In this document: positions 52,639-58,141 of the stretch, piece after piece
Numbering within the stretch: the first letter of the stretch is position 1
Layout: every line of letters starts with the position of its first letter
NCBI RefSeq assembly: GCF_026151205.1
Contig: NC_087076.1
Span: 19,215,919 to 19,275,918 of the forward strand
Source: Bolinopsis microptera
Taxonomy: Eukaryota; Ctenophora; Tentaculata; Lobata; Bolinopsidae
Direction of reading: 5' to 3'
DNA length: 60,000 nt
Made by a program: the position numbers and the translations under genes
The notes under the pieces: model-generated
Seen by the model: the letters and a program-made list of their open reading frames with translations, nothing else
Told to the model about the DNA's origin: nothing
Databases searched by the model: none

Positions 52639-54420
52639 CAATTCTACATGACTCTACTTCAGACATACTGTATTGGACTTATGAGCGAGAGTTTCACTCG
52701 AAGATTAAGAGTCAGATCTTTTAAAGCTATTCTACGACAGGTAACTTCATAAATGACAGTTTTTCAATTGCCATCCAACATTTTTTATTATATAGTGCTC
52801 ATGTTTTATACCGCAGAAATAAACTAAGCACTGACAGCGAAAGATTTTCAAAGTTTCAACTTTAGATCCACTTTAATTTCAGAATTTAGCGTTTTTCGAC
52901 GACCCCGCCAACTCAATCGGAGCCCTTACCACCAGACTATCCACTGAAGCAAACGCTGTCAAGGATGCCACAGGTGAAAATGATTAAGATTAATAAACTA
53001 GATCAGAACCTGCTCGAATGTTTTATAAAATTTCCGTTGCAGCAGGTAAAATTATCTAATTACCAAGAAATAATCAGAGATTATGTCTACAGTAATCACT
53101 ATGATCACCACATGTTACACCGTGTCAGTTATCAGGTTAATCTACTGAATCACACCACTTGACCACAATATTACCATGGAAACCTGTAGCTGCAGGTACA
53201 CATGTCACACCACGTGACCACAATATTACCATGGTAACCTGCAGGTACATTTGTCACACCACGTGACCACAATATAACCATGGTAACCTGCAGGTTTACT
53301 TGTCACACCACGTGACCACAATATAACCATGGTAACCTGCAGGTTCACGTGTTGCTACCGTGATCCAGGTTGTGGTTGGAATGTCTGCCGCGCTTGTTAT
53401 AGCTTTTATGACAGAGTGGAGATTGGCTCTGGTATGCCTGGGTTGTATTCCCTTCATCGTAATTGGAGGTTTGTGGAGTTATGTAGCCAAGTTCATTCCT
53501 GTTTAGTGTTACTGAAAAAGATATTATTAAAGGCTGATTATTTGAGTTTAATGATTAAAGACTTTAAAGTTAACCACAGGAAAAGTTATAATATTATCTT
53601 AATTTTTGGACTTGTTCGGTGGTTTATCTGAAGAATATGGATAATCGAGGCATCTTTGTAGGTATAGGTTTAAAACTATCGAATAAACTCCCACTTTTCA
53701 GGTATAATTCAGATGTGGCAGGTAACTGGAACTACCAAGGGAGTAGCTAAACTTTACGAAGCTTCAGGTACTAATTGCCTAATTAGCTAAACTTTACGAA
53801 GCTTCAGGTACTAACTGTCTAAATAGAGATATATCTCTAAGTGACTAAATCTGCCGATAGAAGTTTACAGCACGTTGTGTAATATTTCCTTATTTCTTTT
53901 CATTTTCAATTTAGAGGGTTATTGGAATTTCTGAATGGTTATTTGACGGTTAGTTACGTTTCTATACAGTATGCATGCACAATGCACATGTTAGTATTGA
54001 GTTACTGAAACTGCGTTTTATCAGGTAAAACAGCAGCTGAGTCAATAGAGAACATAAGGACAGTAGCCTCACTTGGTATAGAGAACCTCTTCTATAAACA
54101 CTACTGTCAAGCGCTCAGAGCACCCAGGAGGTACAATTTTATTTAATTCCGGTTATTTGCCACACCCTTTTCCTTTTCTCATAGTCCGCGATGAATCGAC
54201 GTTTCAGTGTAAGTGTTTGATATCACTTGAAATTACTGTTACCCCACCAAAATTAAGGTCTAAAATATTAAAATTCCAGAGAAACGACCCGGAAAGCTCA
54301 CGTAGTGGGTCTATGTATGGGTCTGAGTGAAGCGGCTACTTATTTCACCTTCGCTGCTGTGTTTGGGTACGGTAGTGTTCTCATTGCAGACGGGCTAACT
54401 AGCTTTGAGGATGTTGTTAA
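20870..54420 (+). CDS. ABCB-type (P-glycoprotein/MDR-like) full ABC transporter, 26 exons, 3' end beyond window
   Basis: Coding exons: 20870-20955, 21238-21310, 21849-21948, 22266-22539, 22691-22862, 23172-23296, 23672-23788, 29139-29307, 29534-29644, 29910-30035, 30455-30559, 30783-30881, 44431-44601, 44783-44959, 45357-45452, 45806-45829, 46374-46454, 46647-46758, 51642-51718, 52042-52164, 52663-52740, 52883-52973, 53343-53468, 53702-53767, 54025-54130 and 54280-54420. Every junction keeps the reading frame, giving about 1,008 residues without a gap. Order: cytosolic Lys/Glu-rich N-terminus, TMD1, NBD1, linker, and TMD2 up to its fifth helix. The rest of TMD2 and NBD2 are not found before 60,000. 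Family role: ATP-driven export of hydrophobic compounds at the plasma membrane. It resembles ABCB1/4/11; orthology within ABCB is not resolved. Confidence 0.93.
22560..22677 (+). repeat. 21-bp minisatellite in ABCB intron 4
   Basis: About five diverged copies of a unit like GGTAACCAGTGTAGTTGTCAT, starting about 20 bases after the donor of exon 4. Confidence 0.85.
23297..23440 (+). repeat. 21-bp minisatellite in ABCB intron 6
   Basis: Same family as in introns 4 and 10, about seven units starting at the exon 6 donor itself (AG|GTAATTAGTGTAGTTGTCAT). Confidence 0.9.
23965..24064. repeat. Imperfect hairpin with a tandem unit inside
   Basis: The ends TTGCGATAG and CTATCGCAA pair. Inside, GCGACAACTAGCGCTGGAT is repeated two to three times. 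Confidence 0.7.
24379..28523. mobile_element. 4.1 kb transposon with poly-G tips and long inverted arms
   Basis: The left end is twelve G then TCAACCTCATTTTACCTCAT. The right end is its reverse complement ending in ten C. Both sides are flanked by ATAGTA. Further in, 25,203-25,544 plus 26,387-26,515 is the inverse of about 27,955-28,432. The loop (about 26.5-27.9 kb) has no transposase that I recognise, so this is a foldback-like or non-autonomous element. An unrelated stretch at 24,475-25,195 in the left arm has no counterpart on the right. At 26,700-26,840 there is a roughly 60-bp tandem repeat containing CTTCATAGCTCGTCA. Confidence 0.8.
25548..26386. mobile_element. TTAA-flanked non-autonomous element (piggyBac-type target)
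   Basis: Inverted ends GGCCACAGGGGGGGG and CCCCCCCTGTGGCC, each flanked by TTAA (25,544-25,547 and 26,387-26,390). There is no coding capacity. TTAA duplication is characteristic of piggyBac-superfamily transposases acting in trans. The insertion lies in the left arm of the surrounding 4.1 kb element. Confidence 0.85.
29139..44959 (+). CDS. ABCB exons 8-14: end of TMD1 and complete NBD1
   Basis: Exon 8 has TM6. Exon 10 has Walker [10 protein letters not shown]. Exon 11 has the Q-loop [10 protein letters not shown]. Exon 12 has NIRYGR. Exon 13 has the signature SGGQKQ and Walker [13 protein letters not shown]. Exon 14 has the H-loop IIAHRLST. All catalytic elements are intact, so NBD1 should bind and hydrolyse ATP. 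Exons 12 and 13 are 13.5 kb apart because intron 12 carries the 9.35 kb and 1.46 kb transposons, yet the phases match exactly. Confidence 0.93.
29262..29409 (+). repeat. 49-bp tandem copies of exon 8 end plus splice donor
   Basis: The last 46 bases of exon 8 with the following GTGTG are repeated so that three copies of TGTAGGGCGTGGGGCTGCTT start at 29,262, 29,311 and 29,360. Reading through the first donor meets a stop (TTG TAA), so only the first copy is productive. Confidence 0.93.
30036..30372 (+). repeat. 21-bp minisatellite in ABCB intron 10
   Basis: About 15 copies of GTGTAGTTGTCATGGTAACC-type units beginning at the donor of exon 10. Same family as in introns 4 and 6. Confidence 0.93.
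30895..31027 (+). repeat. 12-bp repeat (GAGTTAATTAAT)n just after exon 12, target of a transposon
   Basis: About ten units follow the exon 12 donor. The array is interrupted at 31,028 and resumes at 40,377 (AATTGAAGTGAGTTAATT), which marks the insertion of the 9.35 kb element. Confidence 0.85.
31228..32360 (+). repeat. Two diverged about 620-bp units, each with a tRNA-like inverted repeat
   Basis: Units start at 31,228 and 31,848 (ATCAAATGTGCGTAAAGTAA). Each ends in an inverted repeat containing a tRNA B-box-like GGTTCGA. In unit 1 the arms 31,618-31,648 and 31,672-31,702 are perfect over 31 bases; in unit 2 the arms around 32,229-32,312 are imperfect. A D-arm-like GATCAGTGGAC lies about 50 bases before the first B box. 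They could be tRNA-derived SINE copies or folded tRNA pseudogenes. No intact tRNA is seen. Confidence 0.6.
32361..33832. other. No gene supported
   Basis: AT-rich interior of the 9.35 kb element. A 67-codon plus-strand frame at 32,823-33,023 is amphipathic but has no recognisable family and no splice support. Confidence 0.5.
33833..34091 (-). pseudogene. RAG1-like C-terminal exon (transposase catalytic-Glu region)
   Basis: Read on the minus strand after the acceptor [35 protein letters not shown], and later [10 protein letters not shown], ending in TAG. In vertebrate RAG1 the matching stretch has LAH, then IERDG, then SEGNES containing the third catalytic acid, then HHWL, in the same order and at nearly the same spacing. 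LAH would hold the zinc-binding His and SEE the catalytic Glu. The exon begins in phase 0, but the nearest upstream exon ends in phase 1, and no exon for the two catalytic Asp regions is found. It is therefore a remnant or the last exon of an internally deleted gene. A more distant DDE family with an SEE..E motif is the main alternative. Confidence 0.55.
34393..39951 (-). CDS. Small five-exon gene inside the 9.35 kb element, unknown function
   Basis: Exons in transcript order: 39951-39916 ([15 protein letters not shown]), 35891-35798, 35463-35389, 35053-34997 and 34484-34404. All have GT donors and AG acceptors, and the phases match at every junction (0, 1, 1, 1). The product is about 115 residues and acidic ([20 protein letters not shown]), then Ser/Thr/Pro-rich. 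Exons 4 and 5 look like an old duplicate pair: both follow TTATTATTTTCCAG and start G-(A/S)-DMS. If the last donor is not used the frame stops at 34,393. If it is spliced to the acceptor at 34,092 the RAG1-like frame is not read. The start lies 425 bases inside the right inverted end, as expected for a transposon-borne gene. I do not recognise the family. Confidence 0.5.
36570..36730. repeat. Cluster of the 16-bp palindrome GTACTTTTAAAAGTAC (left)
   Basis: Three perfect and two imperfect copies within about 160 bases. Two of them form a larger hairpin with ATCAT and ATGAT inside. The rest of 35,892-37,050 has no supported exon. Confidence 0.9.
37057..38423 (+). repeat. 39-bp minisatellite encoding a 13-residue coiled-coil-like unit
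   Basis: About 35 copies of a unit that translates as [13 protein letters not shown] with conservative variants. On the plus strand the frame is open from 37,026, just after a possible acceptor CACACTTAG, but an extra 8 bases near 37,545 (AACTGCAG) shift it. It then stays open to 38,477. The array ends in a run of 18 G. Protein-level variation is mostly conservative, which hints at past coding, but no start codon or flanking exon is evident. The minus-strand frame is also open because the unit has no stop in it. Confidence 0.85.
39035..39512. repeat. Cluster of the 16-bp palindrome GTACTTTTAAAAGTAC (right)
   Basis: At least five perfect or near-perfect copies, including two in tandem (AAAGTACGTACTTTT), plus one at 39,493-39,509. 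Together with the left cluster they bracket the 39-bp array. 38,478-39,034 has no gene; a repeat CACCCACCCC...GCGGTACTAACTGT occurs at 38,500-38,600, and an inverted repeat CACAACAGAAA/TTTCTGTTGTG at about 38,910-38,945. Confidence 0.9.
40423..41886. mobile_element. 1.46 kb non-autonomous DNA transposon with subterminal repeats
   Basis: Perfect 26-bp inverted ends (40,421-40,446 and 41,863-41,888) beginning TACGGGTATCGGCC; the outer TA may be a duplicated target. Copies of CCTTACAAAATGAC face right near 40,433, 40,617 and 40,783. Copies of GTCATTTTGTRAGGC face left near 40,965, 41,318, 41,341, 41,489, 41,510, 41,847 and 41,863. This oriented array resembles transposase-binding subterminal repeats. 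No transposase frame is present. Confidence 0.85.
41889..44430. other. Rest of ABCB intron 12; simple repeats only
   Basis: Contains a 24-27-bp repeat TAGTAGGGTAAGTTGAGCGT (three copies, 43,011-43,085), a CACGTACGGCACGTACACG repeat (43,355-43,450), a (TC)n tract (43,570-43,595), a palindromic TGTACAATGTACA stretch (43,668-43,695) and a (GA)n tract near 44,210. No exon supported. Confidence 0.6.
44910..45176 (+). repeat. 67-bp tandem copies of exon 14 end plus splice donor
   Basis: The last 51 bases of exon 14 and the first 16 of intron 14 are repeated. Copies of the exon end finish at 44,959, 45,026, 45,093 and 45,160, and each is followed by GTAATNACTAGT. Use of any donor but the first brings in a TGA (GGT TAC TGA). 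Confidence 0.95.
45357..46758 (+). CDS. ABCB exons 15-18: linker between NBD1 and TMD2
   Basis: Four short in-frame exons: 45357-45452, a 24-base micro-exon 45806-45829 (VELEQILD), 46374-46454 and 46647-46758. They are rich in Glu and Ser, as in the phosphorylated linker of MDR proteins, and end in [21 protein letters not shown], the elbow helix before TMD2. The micro-exon has AACAG acceptor and GTAGGT donor but is the least certain exon. Exon 15 has an alternative donor, GTAAGT, at about 45,395. Confidence 0.7.
45870..46146 (+). repeat. 11-bp minisatellite (CTTACACAGAT/CTTACAAATAT)n
   Basis: About 25 units in ABCB intron 16. They occur in blocks of variants that themselves recur (ACACAGAT, ACAAAGAT, ACAAAAAT, ACAAATAT), giving a higher-order period. 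Confidence 0.9.
47042..47160 (-). repeat. 3' LTR of the gypsy element
   Basis: Same 119 bases as the 5' LTR, TG...CA ends, directly preceded in element sense by the purine-rich tract CGGGGAGAT. Confidence 0.95.
47589..48212 (-). pseudogene. Integrase C-terminal part, in the same frame after the stop
   Basis: The frame continues directly after the TAA at 48,213-48,215 with the conserved [11 protein letters not shown] block that carries the third catalytic acid, then about 195 further residues ending in SNSGYQ. One base change would account for the stop, so the copy is either recently inactivated or relies on readthrough. No joined protein is given here. Confidence 0.88.
48213..51281 (-). CDS. 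Gypsy gag-pol polyprotein, to an internal stop
   Basis: The start ATG is at 51,281, 24 bases inside the LTR. Approximate residues: 1-200 capsid-like gag; 215-255 two zinc knuckles (CYFCGG... and [14 protein letters not shown]); 325-335 protease [11 protein letters not shown]; 470-660 reverse transcriptase, with [31 protein letters not shown] and [10 protein letters not shown]; 735-850 RNase H ([14 protein letters not shown]); 870-1022 integrase with the zinc-binding H..H..C..C and the first two acidic residues ([14 protein letters not shown]). The frame ends at TAA 48,213-48,215, before the third integrase acid. Gag and pol are in one frame without a shift. The RT box reads YVDN where YVDD is usual. 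Confidence 0.95.
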   Translation of the reverse strand: MDKLLRPETFSADPSAANSSKEWEHWKARFVKFIGSITSITEANKQDLLVNYVSTEIYAHISETADYTASIAALESVFNPKRNVIFARHLLNTCKQDSNTVDAYYQKLKFLAKDCVFGAVNEATHQNEAIREAFIAGLQSPGIRQRVLESEKTALSDIYSLARGLEAAKVQAQSYVNQSSSLNAIVNNNESVSDSEGCANHDDNFVAAAPFQFSCYFCGGPKPHTNRQACPAFNSNCNGCGIQGHFQKVCKAGRQSQVRGGSARGKNRRNNQYRSSQNMTSSAVPHSSSQSQNGTSSALHNHYLAASPPCLSKSITRVLVNGRELDALVDSGSSATFLSNASVRKHQWDINRGDHAPVSMASSSHISHPVGHCTVDVHFNGELLPNQTIVVMKDLCADMIIGLDILSDYKSVTLEFGGHKPPTIVSAAACLIKTPKLFGQLEGDSHPISIKSRRYSNIDKTFIRVEVKKLLEAGIIKECESPWRAQVLVHQGNENHKKRLVIDYSQTINRFTKLDAYPVPRIDEMVEDILKRKYYSTLDLSSAYHQVPIAEDEQEYTAFEADGKLYCFMFIPFGVTNGVSAFQRTVNDIIAAEHLSGVYVYVDNITIVGMTKEEHDNNLAEFLTAAAKYNLEFNDSKTVSGVTSIKLLGYLVSHNSIKPDPDRIQPLLGMPAPNNDKSLKSVLGLFAHYSRWVKNFSDKIHPLSHVTSFPLNDKQIKAFQLLKSEIAKAVLATPDPNLPFTLETDASDYAIGATLCQSTRPIAFFSRTLNSSERNHHSVEKEAYAIVEAIRKWKHYLLGSQFTVITDQQSVSFMFGLLNHDKIKNDKITRWRIELSPYAFDIMHRPGKDNLPADALSRLVYPHCSAITSLKALHDQLCHPGVTRMSHFVRSRNLPVSVEDIKKMTRSCRDCAEVKPRYFKPQQPQHLIKATAPFERLNLDFKGPLPTNTKNKFILTIVDEYSRYPFAFPCTDTSTDSVKSCLTSIFGVFGMPSFIHSDQGSGFMSAELKKWLLEKGIATSRS
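51289..51304 (-). promoter_or_regulatory. Primer-binding site, complementary to the element's own LTR
   Basis: One base inside the 5' LTR, in element sense, is TTAATCACACTGAGGT. It is exactly complementary over 16 nt to ACCTCAGTGTGATTAA within the LTR (51,340-51,355). It does not start with the TGG expected if a tRNA 3' CCA were the primer. Confidence 0.75.
51306..51424 (-). repeat. 5' LTR of the gypsy element
   Basis: In element sense the LTR is 119 nt. A TATA-like TTTATAAT is at nt 46-53 and the sequence ACCTCAGTGTGATTAA at nt 70-85, about 22 nt downstream. This spacing suits transcription starting near nt 70. Confidence 0.9.
51642..54420 (+). CDS. ABCB exons 19-26: first part of TMD2
   Basis: Exon 19 is TM7 ([20 protein letters not shown]). 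Exon 20 is a loop and TM8. Exon 21 has [15 protein letters not shown] and exon 22 has [19 protein letters not shown], the second coupling-helix block. Exon 23 has TM9-10. Exon 25 has [15 protein letters not shown]. Exon 26 has TM11. The next donor is AA|GTGAGT at 54,421 in phase 2, so at least one more exon must follow. Confidence 0.92.
51708..51862 (+). repeat. Repeated exon 19 donor with CTTTCT microsatellite
   Basis: GTTATTAATGTGAGTCTACT, which spans the exon 19 end and its donor, occurs three times (51,710, about 51,767, about 51,838), each followed by (TCTTTC)n pyrimidine tracts. Confidence 0.9.
52503..52692 (+). repeat. Duplicated exon 21 acceptor with (CTTTCA)n expansion
   Basis: The acceptor and first exon bases (CTACATGACTCTACTTCAGA... 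to GAGAGTTTCACT) occur at about 52,494-52,565 and again at 52,643-52,698. Between them TTTCACT has expanded into about 12 hexamers. The first copy also has a short inserted palindrome (ATGTCTGAAGTATGT). Confidence 0.9.
53148..53342 (+). repeat. 49-bp tandem repeat ending in the exon 23 acceptor
   Basis: Four units containing ACCATGGTAACCTGCAG. The potential acceptors CTGCAG end at 53,195, 53,244, 53,293 and 53,342; the last is the real one. Only the last copy leads into the TM9 exon. Confidence 0.93.
53748..53812 (+). repeat. 40-bp duplication of exon 24 end plus donor
   Basis: TAGCTAAACTTTACGAAGCT followed by TCAG|GTACTAA occurs twice, with the donors 40 bases apart (53,768 and 53,808). Confidence 0.93.
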
Positions 54421-54884
54421 GTGAGTTACATACATATTACATGTCTGTTTCATTTTGTTAAGTGAGTTGTTTTGTTTATGTGGTTTATTTATTTTTCGGC
54501 ACATATTCAGTGAGTGAAGAAAGTTTCTAAAATGAAAATTTACAGCAATTATTTTGTTTCCCCAATTTTACTCCCAACATAAAATATCAAGAAAAATATG
54601 GTATTTTTAAATTATTGGCAGTGGTTATAATTAAAAAGCAATTCATTGAACAAAAATAGATATTTAAACACAATTTTAATATAACCTCAATACAAGATCT
54701 TTTAAAAAAAACAGGAATGAAATAAATATAACTAAATTCCTGGAGCTGGAGTCTGAACATTAATGATATAAAATCGTTTACAATTTACCTAATTACCTGA
54801 ATCAAATTTCAGTCATTTTAGACCCTTCCCCTCGACCCGGAAAGCCAATTTACAAATAGCTATTGTAGTTATTGCGGGTATTGC

Positions 54885-57800
54885 CTATTGTATAGAATCC
54901 GTGATCTCAGTAGTTACAGGATCATTTGTGGGGCCAATGTTTCTCATTTCAATTATTTCTCCTGCTGCATGCTCTGCCACTATCACTGTAGACATTACAA
55001 TGTCTCTCTCAGTCTCATTCCTCCAGAGGTTCCTCGCTGACAACACTGTGTAACTCGTTACCATGGTGATCATTGATGTTGCATAAACAAACAAGGATCT
55101 CACTGCTCGGAGGTTGAGGTGCTTAGAGATGCTGTCATCATAAAGGATAGGGTTAATCATTGAGTTTATAGGTAAAATACCAATAGAGAAGATTGAGTAC
55201 AAAAATGTTGCATCCAGCACCTCACACGAATGTAGGACACAGATCACAATGAATGGTACCCAGCAGATAAAGTCCGTACAGATGATAAATGCGATCTTTC
55301 TATTAGTTCTCCTCCTCCTTTTGGATGCTGCATCATTTTTTTGGACGTTAACAGCATGGGATGAACGTGTTGTTATGACTCCTATGGAGATGTAGCAGAC
55401 TGCTATTATTAAGAAGCACAGCAGGTCTATTCCTAGAATTGTCCAGACAAAATGTCTCTGAGGGTCCGTGTTTTTGACGAAGTATTTGAAGAGACACACT
55501 CCATCGTTTCCATAAAAAGTGACTTTCCTTCTGGTTTCAGTGATGTTTGTGTAGTCATAGTCATGTGAAAATATACCATCCACCATTTTATTGATCATAT
55601 GCCAAGACAGTGTCCGGTTTTTCATTCTCCCATAGAAGCCTTGTAAGCCCGCAAAGTGAGTCTCCTTGTTGACTCGTCCTATGAATATTCTCATCGCAGC
55701 GTCGTACGTCAACCCATTGACGAAGTAGTCCTCAAATCTATTAATCAGTGGAAATACCGATATGAAGGTAGCTACTGAGCAAAGAAGGAAACCTGTCAAT
55801 AACATCTTAAGTTTCAGTTTGGAGGTAACATCACCTTGGGGCTTCATGACAGAGTAAACTCCTTTAATTCGAGTCATGCTCAGCCCCGTCATGGCAAATA
55901 AGGAGATCTGTGATCCCATGGAGCTTATCACCCCTAGTACCTGGCAAAAAGTACTAGTGAGCCACATGTTCTGTTGGGAGCAGTAATCGTGTCCGTATAT
56001 TATAGTGTCAAGAGTAGCGATGAAAAGTAGATATACACCTATTAGTAAGTCCGCATATGATATCATTACGATGAGGCATTTGTTTACAAATACCATTGAT
56101 TTGTCACAAGTTTTGAGAAACACAATGCTCTTTATGATGACCCAGAAGTTTGCAGAAACGGCCGTCACCCCCATAGTCCAAGACATCAAAACCAAGAACC
56201 AGTTCTTGAGGATTCTAACTGAGCAATCTTCATTACACTCATCTGATAGATTAGAGCAGTTGATAGTGCCATCACATTTGTTTGTAATCGGAATATAGAA
56301 GCCTGTGTCAGTGCACTGGAAATGGTTTGTACACATGTTTTCGTCAGAACCGTCACCACAGTCGTCCACTAGGTCGCATACCTGTTTAAATTCTAAACAT
56401 TTGTAATTGTTCTTACAAGCAAAGTAATCCATTATATAAGCAGCTTGACGTTTTCTTAGGAAGGTTAGATGTTTGTTGTCGGCAATGGTAAAGACTTTGG
56501 AATATAATTGTTGAGAGCACTGTTCTGGACTTCCAAGGCTTTGGATGGGGCATGAAGAGTTGATACATTTTTTACTACAACTTGTCAGAACGTAATTCTC
56601 CCCAAACAGGCTGTCACACTCTATGGCTTTGGATGGAATGTGGATTTGAATGTTAGTCTGTCCGAAAACACCAAGAGTTTCATTACCAAGAAAGTACTGG
56701 TTCACGCATTCATCTTTGAGGTGTTCAATGTTGCCAAGTCCTCGAACACAGTATGAAAGATGTCTACTCAGACCATCTGATGAACTTAGTGAAATTGAGG
56801 AGGGTATCTCGATTGATAAACGAGCAAGTTTGCAGACTTGGAGTTCATTACCACATGTCTCTATACCATCGCACAGCTGTTCGAATTCAATGTAGTCCGC
56901 ACGTCCGGATGAACAGAGGTATACATTTCCACAGGATGCAGCATCTCTAACATATCGAAATGTTTTTCCTTGTCCACAACTTGGCCAATCTTTTTCTTCG
57001 TCCTTTCCATCTGTGCAATCTCTTTCACCGTCTTTTAACCAAGCTAACCGGATCGGAAGATTTCCCGCTGTTGTTAGAAGTCTACGTGTGCACGTTTCCA
57101 CAGTGAGACTAGAATTTCTGCAACGAAAAGTTTTTTCGTCGCTTTTGTCTGTGCAATCGTCCTTGAAGTCACACAGGCTGTGTTTATGCACGAAACATGC
57201 TGACGAAGTTTGAACGCAATGCGTATCAAAATGGTCATCACACAAAGGGTTCCCTATGCATATTTTCTGTGAGGATATGCTCGAATTATACCCTTCAATC
57301 TCACAGAAAATTCCGACTTTTAAGGGATCGGAGCAGTTTGTCTGGTCTAAAAATTTGTCACAGTAAGGCTCGAAGTGCATCATAGTTGCACATCTGAAGT
57401 GGTCTGGAAGTGGTACCTTGACCTGCATTATATTGTAGACCGAAAAAAATGTTGACAGTGTGCAGGAAGATTGCGTATCATTCGAGACTAAACATGTGCT
57501 GTCATACGTTTCTGGACAATTCCTGATGGTGTTGCAGCTTCTCATGGGGCTCAAGTAATCCTTCTTCACATTTGAGTATTTGATGTCACAGTAGCTTCCG
57601 TATTTATATCCGTTACAATTAGCCTCATCCTCACATGTTTGCATGTCACATCTATCATTGCACAAGTCACTGGCATAGGTCTGTTTCCCGCTTGGAAGTT
57701 CCGCCATTTCACTACCTTCTTTTTGACACCCAATTTCTTCAGCAAGATTATTGTTGAAACAATCCTGGATATCCTCACACAAATAGCCGGACTGATATAT

Positions 57801-58141
57801 GCTGTCCTTGTGAGTCACGAGTGAACCAATAAACGAGGGTACAACCTCAGAGCAAATGAAGACTCCGCAAAGCGTCTTCCCGTCTCCCTTCATAACCGCG
57901 GCGGTGATCGCATCCAATTTGCAGGCCTGGTAGAAGTATGGGTCGTTTGAGCAAGTGATGGTATACTCATTGACAAGAACAAGTTCGGTAAGCTGCACTA
58001 GACCCAGTCCATACACTTCATCAGAATGCGTGCATTTGTAGATAAGTTCTTGGTTTGCACATTTCACGTTTCGCAGAAACCCGTTCACTTCGGTTAACTG
58101 CCAAGAGGCGTCTTCGTTAGAATTTGGAAGTGTTTGACAAT
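54885..58141 (-). CDS. LDLa-repeat rhodopsin-type 7TM receptor, large 3' exon
   Basis: The frame is open from an acceptor CATTTCAG (58,142-58,149) to the stop at 54,885, about 1,085 codons. There is no ATG near the start, so a signal-peptide exon lies further right. Ectodomain of about 600 residues, cysteine-rich, with LDL-receptor class A units (LCDFKDDCTDKSDE, CDLVDDCGDGSDENMC, NKCDGTINC and a partial RDCTDGKDEE). Then seven membrane segments from about residue 628 to 985 (counted from 58,088), with YADLLIGVYLL in TM2, MTR in place of DRY after TM3, and NPILYD for NPxxY in TM7. This suits the GRL101/relaxin-receptor-like group, but I find no leucine-rich repeats. Extracellular loop 2 is unusually long, about 90 residues. 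It lies antisense within the unfinished ABCB gene. Confidence 0.88.

Noticed and set aside
54885-58088. Translation start at 58,088
   Set aside because: The codon is GTG inside a frame that remains open upstream to a splice acceptor at 58,142; animal genes do not normally start at GTG.
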